Below, piece by piece: positions 46,146-59,099 of a stretch of 64,000 bases of DNA. The notes below the pieces were generated by a model. The model searched no databases. It was not told where the DNA came from and was given only the letters and a program-made list of their open reading frames with translations. This DNA is from Rhizophlyctis rosea (Eukaryota > Chytridiomycota > Chytridiomycetes > Rhizophlyctidales > Rhizophlyctidaceae). Location: positions 5,159 through 69,158 of the forward strand of contig JADGJC010000073.1 of the NCBI GenBank assembly GCA_027596075.1, written 5' to 3'. Positions within the stretch are counted from its first letter, which is position 1, and every line of letters begins with the position of its first letter. A program made the position numbers and the translations under genes.

Positions 46146-49100
46146 TTCAATTATATTCGCCTTGCTGGACTGACAGCACACACTGAAACGTACATTGCCA
46201 TTTTTTTAATCTTCCCACCAAATCAGATGAGCTCATTGAAGAGAGTATCTTGGTCGGAGTTATACTGAATGTTTTGAAACTATCATGACTGACATGCGCA
46301 AACCGTTTATGCGCCTCATTGATATCCTTGAGCCGGGATTTGGTGAGTGCGGACATATGTATACAGATCTTACCTGCGTGCATCAATCTTCAACAATTAC
46401 GTGCCATGTTCCTGGAGTTCCAGCGGAAGTTTACAACCTTCCCGATGTACAATTTAACGTCATCTCATTCACCGAGTCTGTGGTAGTGATGTGCTTGAGA
46501 GGTCTAATGATTTCAAACTTGCGGAAAAGAAAATGCCTGCAGTCTCGTCCATCCAGAAAGCCCGTCTCAGTGCTTGATGATGAATGAGCGTTGCAGCGTC
46601 ACTACCGTCACCTCCAAGGGTATTCTATTAAGCCCCAGATTTGGATTCTTCCGATGTAGTGGTTTGCTCAATGGACCCCCCATGGCCACCGAAAAGGAGG
46701 CCATTGGCGACGTTCTTTTGTTACCAGCCTTACGCTACATGAATCCGAGTACAGTGTTCATCTCAATCTTAGCAGGTTGGTACCTTTTATCTCCGTATTT
46801 GAACAACGCACTGAATCCTAGTCCTAGTGTTCGGATGCACTGCAATGACATAATAATGAGCCTCGATGTACAGCTTCCCAGACGGTCCTATTTGTGACCC
46901 ATTTGGTCATGTTGTTTTTTGCGCGGCGAAGGAAAGACACAGCACTGCTGGAAAATTGCCAATTTCGCGTCGACTCAGTTCAAGTTCAACTAATTCACAA
47001 TGGAGATACTCAGACATAGCCTTAGACTCCTTAGGGTCTTTGACTCTACTCAGGTAAATGGTGACAATCCATTTGATGACACGTCCGGATATTTCTTCGG
47101 TACTGTTTGTTGCAAGCTTGTCCCTTGCCAAAATCCGATGATGGGAATTTCGCGTCTTTCAAACGTCAGAGTGGGCACCTACCCCAAGTCGACCCGCCAG
47201 ACTGCAGGCTCCGCTTCAGACGTTATATACGATGGATGATGATACAAGGCTGTGATTTGCCAACCCCTGAGTCCTCTCGCGCTGGTCTGGAGATCATTGG
47301 TCGCCCGCGATACGATCAATTTATGCACCACATGAGGACGGAACACGATCCTGAGAGCGGGCATCTCAACTTTCAAGGCAACGTTATCGACCGTGTTGAA
47401 TATCAGTGGAGTAAGTGTCAGCGACGCCGTTAACAACAACTTGATTGCCAGATCTATTGCCATATGCATTTACGGAGCTCAAAAACAAACACCAGGAGCA
47501 ATCAGCCTGGAGGTTCTCCAATTCTGTAATCAAACTTCAGACCTACTATTTTCTTTTGTCAGTCATTATCATGGTCCGTCTTTTTGTATTTGCTACTTAG
47601 TTCATACTTTTGCGATGGACGCTGTGATATGGTCGTCAAGATTTTGCATTGAACACATATAGGCAATGGTGACTGGCGAATGTACTGCATGTCATTGAAA
47701 CAAGGAAGTGGGATAATGTGATAACAATGAACATGCGGTCCGCTCTGTTTGAAAATGATTTGGACCTGCGTTTCGGTGGCGATCGAAGTGCACCGGTTCT
47801 TTTGTCCTCAATTTTGCGGTCCCACTCAAGGGGCACAGCAAGTGCAAAAAAGATGTGACGGTTATCGACAGACTGATTGGTTTCAGCTGCCCACCAGGAA
47901 GCATGGAATGAACGGCGGTTGCTTTTTCTCTCAACATAGATATTGGATCCGATAGTTGGCTGGAGAGAGTACGTTATTGAATGTATTGCGATGGCCTTGG
48001 GGCATCCCTGACAGTTAACATCCATCATGGCGAACGGTATCTGCCGTCTAAGAATGGTCTGTTCTTTACGGATGGGTCTGTGGCACTTAATGGAATTGAT
48101 AACTTTTTCGCTACCATCGAAGCATGGTTGAAGTCTGCCGGCAAGCTGATGCACGCAAAGTTCCCAAATGGGTATCAGACGAACAAGCATTAACGACATG
48201 TGTACATTGCCAGGGTCTATCGTGTCGGGTTTGCAAAGTCATGTACGTACTGTTGGCGTAATATGCAATCCTGTTGTTTACATGATACAAACGAACGTCT
48301 GCTAATTGAACGGAAATGTAAAATGCTTCAAGTGCGGAAGGCCCAGTCCCAAGGGCTGATTCCAAAACGAAATCTCTAGTTCTTTTTTCTCGTCGCGAAG
48401 GGCCGACCAAGCCAGGCCAATTGGGGGAGGTGTTCCGAAAGAACAACTTGTGTGCTTGAAGCTCAAGGCATATCCGTCGGCACCCGGTAATTGTGTGAGC
48501 CAAAAAGAAAATATTACAGACGCAGTCATTTCGACAGCGCATTGTCCTCTGCAATGTGCGTAAAGCTGCTGCCGCGTGTCAATGGTCTCTGGCTTCCTGC
48601 ATCAGTCGTCAAATTCCCATGCCGTCCGCTTTCACTTGCAGCACATGACCGGCAACGCCTCATATGCATAATGCGCATCGACGGAATAGTCCCACCTTAC
48701 TCATTACAACTCGGTAGGCAGCGTTCATCTTCCGTTTTAGGGCAACTTCCCCCTCAACTTGCCAGCCAGCGTCGTCTTCATTCCCTTTCAGTGATCTCTT
48801 GTATATGACCCGCCTTGAACGGAAGACTTTTCCCATCAAGCAAGGTATATCGAAAGAGGAGAATTGTCGTTTTGGTTTATCTTGGTTTATCTTAAGCCCG
48901 CTCCAGGTGCTTGTTTCTGTCAGTACTTGTGGTGTTTTGTGCGCACTCGGAAGCTTCGGAATGGTGGGTGTCCACCAATTTCATACCGCAAACTAAGATA
49001 GTCAATGCAGTGGAGAATGCAAATGGGACTGATCACGTAAATGAGATGTGGCCGTGCTCTTGCTCGACGACTGATGTTTACCACTGGTCCTCATATTCGT

Positions 49101-49844
49101 GGTTATTCCACCGCATTCACATTTGTAAAAACCCAAACGCACTTGGTTATGCCAGATCGTGTGAAACGATTCATGGAGTCGATTTTGTCGCTGCGATTAT
49201 GAGCTTTTTTGTGTATTCTGCCGCAAGGATACGAAAAGGAAATGAGACGAAATGTTGCAACCGGCCACGCCTCGAGTCGCAGAGGAAATGATTTCGCCAT
49301 GGAGGACTGAAGGAGATTCACTTGCATTCCCGACCGAAAGAGCAGTGTTTTGCGGGCCTAAAAAGAGCTTGATTAAATATGGGGAAAAAAACACCTTTGA
49401 GAGATGGCATACGTCTGAGTTCGAACATGGCTGACGTGTTCGACTGGCGAGCTGTATCGTGACCCTCATTGACCGGTCGAATCTTCTACGTTTTGCATTT
49501 CTGTTGACTCAAACTTGGCAACCAAGGTCCCCACCTTCCAACGTCACCAATTCTCAAACAAAAACATGAGGTGTTACAAAAATGCCCTTTTGAAATTATA
49601 CTATACAAAAGATGAAATTTTTTTGCATACAACTAATCCCATCGCTCAACACCGTGTGTGGTTATGGGGGTAACCTTAATAGCGTGTAGTAGGGTACAGA
49701 GAGGTAAAATGGTAAAACAAGACTAACTTATATGTGTATTAGAGAGAGAGAGTGCTAACTTAGAAACCCCCATGAGTCCATGTTTCCCGAACATATAGAA
49801 GACACCTATGTAATGATGCTGAAGGAAGACACGAGAGAGATCGT
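46146..49844. other. Gene-free stretch and 3' side of the MFS gene
   Basis: Several overlapping open frames on both strands (for example 47636-48199) lack domains. A GA dinucleotide run at about 49741-49752 lies just beyond the MFS gene. Confidence 0.4.
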
Positions 49845-51681
49845 TTATCCAACGATCATCTCAACATCATCCCTCCTCTTCTTATCCTCAGCAGACACCT
49901 CCTCCGCATCATCCTCCTCCTCACCGTGTCCGAACTCGTCAAGGAGGTCGGGGTTAAGAGCGAAGGCACCCTTGGGGATGAAGGTAGCCGCCATGATGAT
50001 GACACCCAAGACAGTGAACATAACACCACCAATGTACTTGAAGTAATCGTTCTTGTTGGCGGCAGATAGGCCGTCGACGTAGGCGCCGATGACTGGGGAG
50101 ATGATGGCGTAGATGATGATGTAGAGGACGTAAAGGAAGGCCATGACGGCACCGAGGGAGGAGACGTGCGGGTTGGTGTGCTTTAGGCGGGAGACGTGGG
50201 ATTGGATGAAGGCGGCGAGGGAAACGTCACCGGCGGCCCAGCCCATGGAGATGGGGATGAGGATTGCGGCGATGATCCAGGCGCAGGCTACGGGGGAGAC
50301 GCCGAGGCCTTCGGGAGAGATGCCGTAGAAGATCCAGGCGATGGAGAGGGTGATGGCGTCGAGGCGGAGCCTGGTGGTGAGGGAGAAGTTGGGATGAGTT
50401 TTGGTTCAGGTGCACGATGGAGTGATGCCTTGAGGTGATAAAAGAAAGCATACGACTACTCACCAAGGAAGAGGAGTCTTGACCAAGTTGGTGAAGAAGA
50501 AGACAAAGGCAGCACCGCAAAGTTCACCAAAGTTGGAACCACCAACCATGATAGGACCGTAAGAAGGTTCCTTCAACTTGATCTTGGCGTAGTTGGCAGC
50601 GAGACCGTTCTCCAAGTACCGGTGAAGAACAAGGGGCACGGAGTAACCGAGGATAAGCCACATGAACTTGCGGGACGAGAAGATGATACGGGCACCCTCG
50701 AAGATTGCGACACCGAAAGACGTGAAAGCCTCCACAACCGCACCGAAGATACTCTGGCGCTTTCCACCTTCGAGTTCAGAGAGACGAGATCCAGGCTCGT
50801 CGGATTCGGAGCGGGCAACGCGAATCTGGAACCAAAAGACAGCAGCGAGGAGGAAGAGGAAGGGGGATACGACGGGGGCGAAGGCTTTGCCGAGAGTGAG
50901 GGAGATGTAGGAGGCGAAGAAGGCGCCAGCGGTACCGGAGACTTCGTACATGATGTGAACGATGGAGTCCATCTTTCGGAGTTTGGAGACGTTGCCGCCT
51001 ACGATGTCTCGGGGAATGATGCGGCGGATGAGTTCGACCATGCCGTGGGTGATACCCGCGAAGACGAAGATGGGGATGACGCCGCGGGCGTCCCAGGAAC
51101 CTGTAAAGATGTGCATTGTGAGTAATGGTGGTCTTGACTGTTACCAATATCCAATAATGTTGCAGCAATACCACCCCACCCCCTCTCGACGCTGACGTCT
51201 CAACAGAAGTCACCCCACAACACAGTCAACACTCACCAGCGATAGCCTTGCCAGTAGGACTCTGTTGAGGAACCTTCCCACCAGTCGCAGCCTCAATAAT
51301 CATAGCCAAAGACGAAATCAACGCAAACCCAATAATAGCACTCCCCAACACGGTCCTAGTATGGAAGTGCCTCACAAGCGGCGCAACAACAATGGACCCA
51401 ATACACTGCGCAGCCTGGTTAAACCCATCCAAGTACCCGTTGTACATGAACGTGTTGACGGTCAAACGCTCAAGGGCCAAGGCCTTGATGGTACCGTTGT
51501 AGGACTCGAGGGCAAACTTGTAGGCCATGATACCGGCGATGTACATGATGATGTTGCGCTTTTCTTCGGCGGAGAAGGCGCCGAGGGAGACGGTGCGGCC
51601 CTTGGAGAGGTCCTCGGGGTCGCCGGAGGTGCCGGCGTTGGTGGTGGGGACACCCGTTGAGAGGGTTTGTTGGGAGGACAT
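49845..51681 (-). CDS. Major facilitator superfamily permease
   Basis: Three exons (51681-51237, 51100-50464, 50370-49845; gtgagt donors, cag acceptors), phases consistent, 535 residues. Residues 1-40 are a Ser/Thr/Gly-rich cytosolic tail. About 12 hydrophobic segments follow, with a central loop around 300-330 (SESDEPGSRLSELEGGKRQS). The C-terminus is strongly acidic (GHGEEEDDAEEVSAED). Fungal MFS signatures visible are GYLDGFNQAAQCIGS in the first half, and ELIRRIIPRDIVGG with SKLRKMDSIVHIMYEVSGT between helices 4 and 5, a pattern I know from fungal MFS proteins of unassigned substrate. It would be a plasma-membrane or vacuolar secondary transporter. The start is the first ATG of the exon with the hydrophilic tail. 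Confidence 0.9.
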
Positions 51682-53381
51682 GGTTTTAGGTAGGTAGAGA
51701 TATGAGGAGCGTTTTCGGGTAAGGAAGGAACGCGGTAATGGCAATCGGATGAGGCGTGAGGGTAGACCAACGAGTAGAATGTTATTCCGCTCTCTTCCGC
51801 CTTTTCGAAGAGTGCTGGATGGTACTGATGGAACTTACGAATTGGAACAGGGGGGTGTGGATGGGTGTGGGTGTTTTTTATTTCTGCAAGGTGTTGTGAA
51901 TGATCGTTGAGTGACAAAAGAATTTGGGAGGGAAGGTTGGGAACGCAGCAAATTCTACACCATGGATGGTTGGGTGCTGACAGTAAGGAGAGGCGAGGAG
52001 GTGCACGCGCGTGCACGAATACCGACGATGGGATGCAGAACGTGCTTTGAGGAGCGGCGGTTGCAAGTGGATGGGGGCCTCTCTGTGCCTTTTTTCCTGT
52101 GACACGGAGGAACGGTTTTGGTACGCAATTGAAGAACCTAAGAAGCGTAAGAGCAGAACGCGCTTAGGCTTCGACGAGGCACAAACTTGGCACCAGTTGG
52201 AGTGGGGCGGCGGGGAGGCTGAGGGGGAGACTGGGAAAGTTGGGACTCTTTTCAACAACCTGTAGCAAGTGTCTCCTCCCAACACTCACCTTTCCTGAGA
52301 TCGTCTCTGTTTCGCTCTCGGAATCAGAATCGGGAAATGAGAATATGGGAAAATCCCACCTAGAATGCCTGGAATAACAGAAACATGTGCGGGTGTTTGC
52401 ACCGTGGACACCCTGAAACACTTGTGAGCCCACCAAGAAGACAGTGAAGACACTGGGCCGCTAGGGGCACTGCAGTGACCAGTGCGTGGATGGATGGCAA
52501 GCCACCCGTGGATTGACAACTTGGCAACTTGGCACTGGAACCTCGCATATTGACAGTGGACACCCAGTGGTCTTACTAACCGATCATGAGCCGACTACTG
52601 CATCCAAGCTGCCGGGGCGGTGACACATTCCCTAAAACATTCAAACCTTGTGGCCTAATCATCCTCAAATATCCGGGACTGTAAAACAAAGTGGGAAAGC
52701 CAACAGGTCCAGATGGTCAGTTCGCGCCGCGCATTTCGTCGGTTTCCGCAAAAGCTACCATGAAAACCATAGGCCTACAGTCTGGCTGGCTATTCACACA
52801 CTACTGACACTCGATCAATGATTGAGGATATAATCGGGGCTACCTATGACCACTCCATATGAGCGAAACTATGTAATGTCCTCAACATCATCACCCGTCA
52901 TTATCGAATGACAATCCCTATTCACCCATCCCACCCCATCAACGAACGAGTTGCCACCCCTCAGCGCGTGCACTCTTTCCTGTGGATCGTTGGACCTACC
53001 GGTCATTTGGGGAGTGAAAGGGGATGGCCCACACCAACGGCGGAGCGCCTCGAACCCTCCGAACTCCGACCACTCAAACGCGCAAGGACCCGCACGTGGT
53101 GGCACGGTCATGATTGACTGGTCAAAAATCATCCAATTAAATCTTTTGACTTTTAGAGCACGAGGGACCACAACTTGGCATTGTCACACGTGAAAACACA
53201 GAAATTCAAAATTCCAAAATGCTTGGGGTTCCACTGTGAGGCACTGTGGATCATTCAGACGGCAAAGCCACACACAGCACATCTGCCTCAGGGCTTGGCG
53301 TCCAGTGGGGTCGGACGACGTTCTTCTTCCCCATTCAATTGGATTGCAACCAGCCACCACAATCTCTGCTGCGACTATTAC
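51682..53381. other. Gene-free stretch, upstream of the MFS gene
   Basis: The first few hundred bases are presumably leader and promoter. Nothing else is recognised. Confidence 0.4.
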
Positions 53382-53817
53382 GTGATTAATCGTACCGTTT
53401 ATATGATCCGGGATTGTAGCCCAGTTCTGGCTACGACTGCTGAAATCGGTAGCCAAGGATGACACGCTTACGTAACATATGATTCTGGGCTACTGAATTC
53501 GGTAGCCATGTGCTGATTGGCTGAAACGCGTCTGAACCTGAAAATAGCTCAGCTATTGAGACCTTTCCCATGGAGTCTTTCCATTAAGCACTTTCTATCA
53601 TAATCATGATCACAAAAAAGAATTCAATAGCAGGTTCCATGCAGCGAACTCTCTGCTATCTAATGATATAATTTTTATGATGGGTTATGTCTGCGGTACG
53701 ATTAATCACTATTACTACCGAATTCGGGCGGCTTTGGTCACTGGCTACCTCGTGCTAAAGCACTCGGAGGCCATGACACCAAATCGGCCCGAATTCGGAA
53801 GTAATAGTAATACGAGC
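53382..53817. repeat. Nested inverted-repeat element
   Basis: gtgattaatcgtacc (53382-53396) and ggtacgattaatcac (53695-53709) are perfect inverted repeats about 300 bases apart. The right one is the foot of a long hairpin: 53695-53755 pairs with 53760-53817 around a 4-base loop, including a near-perfect core around ccgaattcgggc. The interior has further (a/c)tcggtagcc motifs at about 53447 and 53498. No reading frame. It may be a MITE-like foldback element. Confidence 0.6.
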
Positions 53818-54132
53818 CACCCACTAGCGACCGACTCTCTTTACGAGGCGGGCTCCTCCGCAGTGTTTCCCACCAGCCCACCAGCAGACAGCCGAACCTT
53901 AAAACTCAAAACTCAATTGTCGGCCGTGGAGCCTGTGCAGTGTGACTGCCACGTCAACAATCCGCCCCGTTGAAACCCATCTGTCGCCACCCCACAGTTC
54001 TCAAGTGAATGCGGAGAAACCGCTATTGCGGGTAATGGTGTTGAAGAGGATGCCTATGACGCAAGCCAGACTCATGGCGGCCCAAATGTGTGGCAGCATC
54101 ATGCGAACCGCGGCCGCCCAGCGGGTTGAATA

Positions 54133-54172
54133 ATTTGCTTTACATGTTACTTGCCGTAACATGTAAGCAAAT
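54133..54172. repeat. Short strong hairpin
   Basis: atttgctttacatgttac (54133-54150) pairs with gtaacatgtaagcaaat (54156-54172) with one bulged base and a 5-base loop. Confidence 0.6.
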
Positions 54173-54649
54173 CACACACTCGGCCGGTACGGATGTTAGA
54201 CAGAAAGCATGTGCACAGTCAACCATTCGGGATGCATGAAGCGGGACGTATACTATGAATTCAACAAGATGCCGGTAAGGAATTTCGCTCCGCCTTCGCA
54301 CACCACCCATTCCTATCAGCAAAGGCCTGCCAAAGCTGCTTGTGCAGGTTCAACGTTTTGAGATGCTCGTGGCGGCCATAAAGACAGCTACACCGCTTGA
54401 TATGATGAAGATTGCCTGACGTTTCTTTTCCTCTCTCCAATGGGGATCTTAATAACTCTCGCATCATGATTGGAGCTGATTGGCGAATGACGTAGCCGCA
54501 ATTTCCATTGATCAGTATATAGAACCTCCTTAGTAAACTGTACAATCTGACAAAGTTCAAACACCAAGCGAATGCACGGGGACAGCGGCATCCAGCCTAT
54601 GCCGCTTTGCAGGTTGACTTTACCTTTTTTGCCAGTCATCCATCACTGC

Positions 54650-57250
54650 CCACTTCCACAACTGAAACTTCGAAGCGTCCCGCATTGCCAACACAACTCC
54701 GTATGTATGCTTTTGGAGCGGGACGTAAGGCAATCTTGACTCTGGCTGGCTGGCCGTCACAAAGTCATCACCGTCGTAAAGACCAGGATGCAACAATCAT
54801 GGTGATGAAACGGTTTCTGCCTTTCGCAGAGCTTTGTGGAGCGCGCACGGTTGTGGTGTTATCTCGTGAGCCCGTTATGTTCAATTTCTCGAGCCTGTGC
54901 AATCGCTGGAACACGATAGGTGCCTACTGCTGAGCATTTTCTATCCGACACCTACATGCGCGGCGCTGACAACTTGCTACTCAAAGTTGAAGTTGAGGGA
55001 CTAATGTGTAAATGCACAGGGATCACAATGTAATCGTTCAGCGAGAGACTTTCCCTCCACTGTTCGAGTTTTGCCAGCACCTTGCACTCGGTTGATTGGC
55101 AATACATCTTGAACTTGGTACGTTGAAAAAAGGAAACGATAAAGCCGTGTACATGCTGAGGAAGTAATCAAACTTTGGTCCGCTTCTATCAGGTCTGACA
55201 ATGCCCGTACCACTAATATTTTTTTTTCGGTCGTTGAGGTGTTGAGATTCAACAAAGCAAGAGATCCGTTCCATGTGCCAATGCAATGCAGACATCCCAG
55301 CAATTATGCAAAAAATGATCACGATGAGAGCACCATTCAATCGTCTGATCATGAAGTGGAACTTCGTGCAACAGTGATGGTCACGGAGCTCAATTTTAAT
55401 GTTTCTGCCACCTTCAGCACCCAAATGTGGACCGGAGCATCACGGTGGTCCCACGCGCATGTTCACGCCATGATTTCGGAAACGTCGCAAAAGCAATGAA
55501 CTTCTCAATCAGATGAGGAGCCGATGACTCCAGCATTCGAAAGGAGGCGGCACCGATTCCGGCACTTGCATGGAGGGATGATTTAATCAGCCCGTTGCTC
55601 ACGGTACCTTGAGACTATTGAGTAGCACGGAAGCAATTATATCTTGACCTTGAGTTGCGCGCCATATCGTCCTTCCTAGTTGTCATTCCTCCTTTTTGCA
55701 CTACCGGGAGTATGCGTCTCTCAGATGCAGATGCACGACACTGGAGATGGATTCACACTCTCTCAACCCTCTGCTGCCATTGGTACCCATGTGAAACGAT
55801 TCTCCAGTGGAGCTATGTAAGCTTGCCATGCAGTGAGTCGCAACCAGTCCAATTATTCTCTTGCCAGCATTCTTTGCAATCCTTTTCATCGCGCATTATC
55901 CGTTCCGTCAAAATGTCACCATGTAGGTTACACCCGTCATTTCACGACAAGGTTTCGCCGAATTTGAGTGCGTATCGCCTGCATAAGCAATGCAAATGCT
56001 TGTGGCTTCGAGAAGAATAAGTTTTTGTTTGTCTTGACGGTAATGTTTAAGGTTTGGCGTCGTCAAGGGCAACAGGTGATTGGTGTATGCCCAAAAAGGA
56101 GGCAAACATCCGCTATGGTAACCAAAAGGCTATCTTTTGATTAAGCCTGATCTTTGAGCGGAACACCTAGGGAGGATTGTATGTCTCCCATGCTATCATT
56201 CACGTGTCAATGAAGCTCTCGACTGCCCGGGGTGGAAATAAGAGTATTGCAATGCACCTAGCAACAGTTTGTGTAAGGCATCACTAGCTGGCGGGTTGCA
56301 AGGTTTGACCCTCTAAGCTCATGACATACCCAAGATCCGACGAGCATGTTTTTTTCCAACATTCTAATGGGGACCCAAATATAGACGTGGTGAAACAAAG
56401 AAAAGAGATGATCCGTCTGAGCCCCACACATTCAGCATTGGGTGGTGCTTTGAGACCCCTCACGCACAATGGATGGTATCAAGATTAAATGATAGTGCAG
56501 AAGCTCTAATAGGTCTAGTCCAACCAGATCGGCTTACCGCGGGAAGTTGTGTTGCAATCCCATTCTAAGCGGTGTTTCGGACTGTCGACATCCAGTTCAG
56601 TGGCCGAACTCATGCCTGAATCGCTCATGACACATCCAGAAATACTGACATATACTTTTCCCACGCATGGGCGACCGGCGCCGGTTATGATATTCCTCTA
56701 GAAGAGGTGAAGTCATTAATGAGCTTTTAGTTGGAACAACAACCATCATTATAAGATACAACACGAGGCCGGTGCGGCTCTGGCATCCTTCACAACGATC
56801 TGAGCTGATACGCACTATGTGCACCAACAGTTAGTTGATGATTCTTTTCCTGCCTGAATGCAGAATTTGCACGGTATAAAACTCACTAAAACAATGAGTG
56901 CAGCTCATAGGAGGTGCAGGATAAATGGGTGTGCAATCCCAGAGCACAAATTGAATATTGCTAACGTAAGCAGCGCAATTGCCTTAGCCGTGCCACTAGT
57001 GCGGACTATTCAGGCAGGATGCAGCGTTCAGCATTTTCAACACTGCATTTCTCATCTGCCTCAATGTCCATTCTTTTGAAGTTTGTTCTATGCCATTGCC
57101 TTAAAGGGTGATTAGTGGTGTATTCTGGATGTTGTTGGGCATGTAGGCAATATCTCATTTTGAGACATCAACAACCTGTTGTCGCCAACATACGCATTTC
57201 TCACACCATCAGATGCTATTTTGTTTTTGCGTTGCGTCTTTTTTGTCTTT
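54650..57250 (+). repeat. Degenerate long repeat, copy A
   Basis: Seven blocks in order recur about 4.45 kb downstream: 55270-55500, 55690-55790, 55830-55925, 56275-56480, 56585-56690, 56750-56870 and 56905-57075. They match 59725-59960, 60150-60240, 60288-60390, 60735-60890, 61015-61110, 61180-61300 and 61375-61540. Example: cattcagcattgggtggtgctttgagacc against cattacctgatggtgctttgggatacc. No shared open frame is found, so I cannot say whether it derives from a gene or a transposon. Confidence 0.6.
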
Positions 57251-58500
57251 TAGAAGTGTGAATTTCGTGATACTTATCACGTTTGTCGGAAGGCACTGTT
57301 AAAGTCGCCGATTGCGTTTGGATTCAAAATTGGGTGAATGGATTGTCTTCCGTCAGCGCACGTGGGAATAGTCCGTGAGTTGGGCACCAATGCACATTCT
57401 GCCTCGCATGTTTGTTATGTTGTCTGTGACGAGTGTTTGGTTGTCTTTCTTGCAGCTCACTCATACTTGTTTGTGCAAAAAATGCAATCTCCTAGGCCCA
57501 GGAACAGTCGTTTGATACGGAACTCGCATGAGATTTCTTCGACTTAGTCATAATAACTACACACCTTGAAGTTCATGAGCAACTTTGTGCAAAGAGACAG
57601 GTGAGAGAACCATTTCACATGCAAATCCAATGCAAATACAATCCTGCAACATCGCGAAAAAGAACATGATGGGAGCCCCTTTCAATCGTCGGATATTGGC
57701 AAGCTTCGCGCATCAGCAACGTTCAAGTCTCATCTGTTATATTCACCGTCATCACTTCTTCAAAATGTGAAATTTAATATGCTCCTGCGTGCATATTCAC
57801 TCCGATGATGCTACTGCATTCCTTGGGGAATTTGGATTGCAGCGCCAGAGATTCCGTCATTTCAGAAAGAACTCAAGCAATGCCGATCGAATCCTCACCA
57901 TGAGGTCGGATGTTTCAACCTAAGTTTGAGAGCAATTCACGCTGACCCTTCAGTTGCATTACACAATGGTGATATTGGAGTTAGACTTAGACTCACTCTC
58001 TTTATACGCTCGGCAGCCGCCGAGCCCTCTCTGTAAAAATGCGAGTGTGAGCTGGTCGAACTGTGTGAGCCTGCGATGCAGCGAGTTGCACAGGATCGAT
58101 GGTCTAACTGACCTTTGTGACGACTTTTTTTTGTATGTTCAACCGTCTCTCCCTCCGTCAAATCCCGGAGCCCGTCATCTGAGTGATCTTGTCTGTTACC
58201 CTCCGCCGTTGAACTCTGTATGCGTGCACCGTGTACCGATGTGCAGAATGAGCGCCTTACGGTTGGCTTGTGAAACTTTTTTTCATGGCCTCAGTTTGAA
58301 GTTTGGCTTAGCGCATCGGATGCAACGGATGATCATGTATACATAATGCAAGGTAAACCTTCTCCATACCAAGCGATGCTTTAACTTTCCTTTTTGAAGC
58401 CTGATCTTCGAACGCACTGCACTTGGGAGTATTTGATAACCTTATGGCGTCATTATGTATGAGACCTTGGTTTGAACCAACTTGAAGGGTCTTAACAAAT
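57250..58500 (+). repeat. Degenerate long repeat, partial copy B
   Basis: It shares the first blocks with copy A about 2.25-2.35 kb upstream: 57610-57720, 57970-58040 and 58075-58180. The last has gatgcagcgagttgca against catgcagtgagtcgca, and ctccctccgtcaaat against cgttccgtcaaaat. Confidence 0.5.
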
Positions 58501-59099
58501 ACCGTGGTCACAAGCCGGTTGCGAAGTCAGAGAACTCTCACCTCAGCGATAGACCAGGGTTGCCCGCGCTATTTTTTTCTGGATCACTGAGGTGCACTTA
58601 AATAGGGTGGGGCAAGTTAAAAGGATGCAATGCACCGTTACGCATTGCGTGGTGCTCCGGGGCATTCCACAGGCAGACACATGATATACGTTGAATTGCT
58701 CATTCAGACGCTAATGGGTTTAAACCAACCGGATCCATTTTTGCGGCAAATATGGGCAAGCTGTACTTACGAGGAACCCTACGTGCTGTTCAAGTTGCTG
58801 ATTCGTGACTAAGGCTCATGAAGTCGGCAGAGGTATCCCAACTATTCTTGGCACTTCACCAAAAGTCAGCGTGGTGTGCTGCTCAAAAGTGCTCAAGTCA
58901 TTCAATATCCTTTTGGTCGTGAAGGTAATCAAAGAGCATGCGCCATACGGCTCTGAGGTTCTTCATAGAGATTTGAAGTCCATACGCATTTTGCACCCCA
59001 GCAGAGAAGGATCATCTTTTTTCCATTTTGAAGTTTGACGCTTTTTGTCTGGCAATTCAATACATGATTGAAGGACCCGGAATTGGTTCACGAAAGCAG

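Noticed and set aside
47636..48199. Open frame of 187 codons on the minus strand
   Set aside because: No recognisable motif. Competing plus-strand frames read equally well.
53942..54133. Hydrophobic stretch on the minus strand resembling a transporter helix
   Set aside because: Too short, no flanking homology, and it sits beside foldback sequence.
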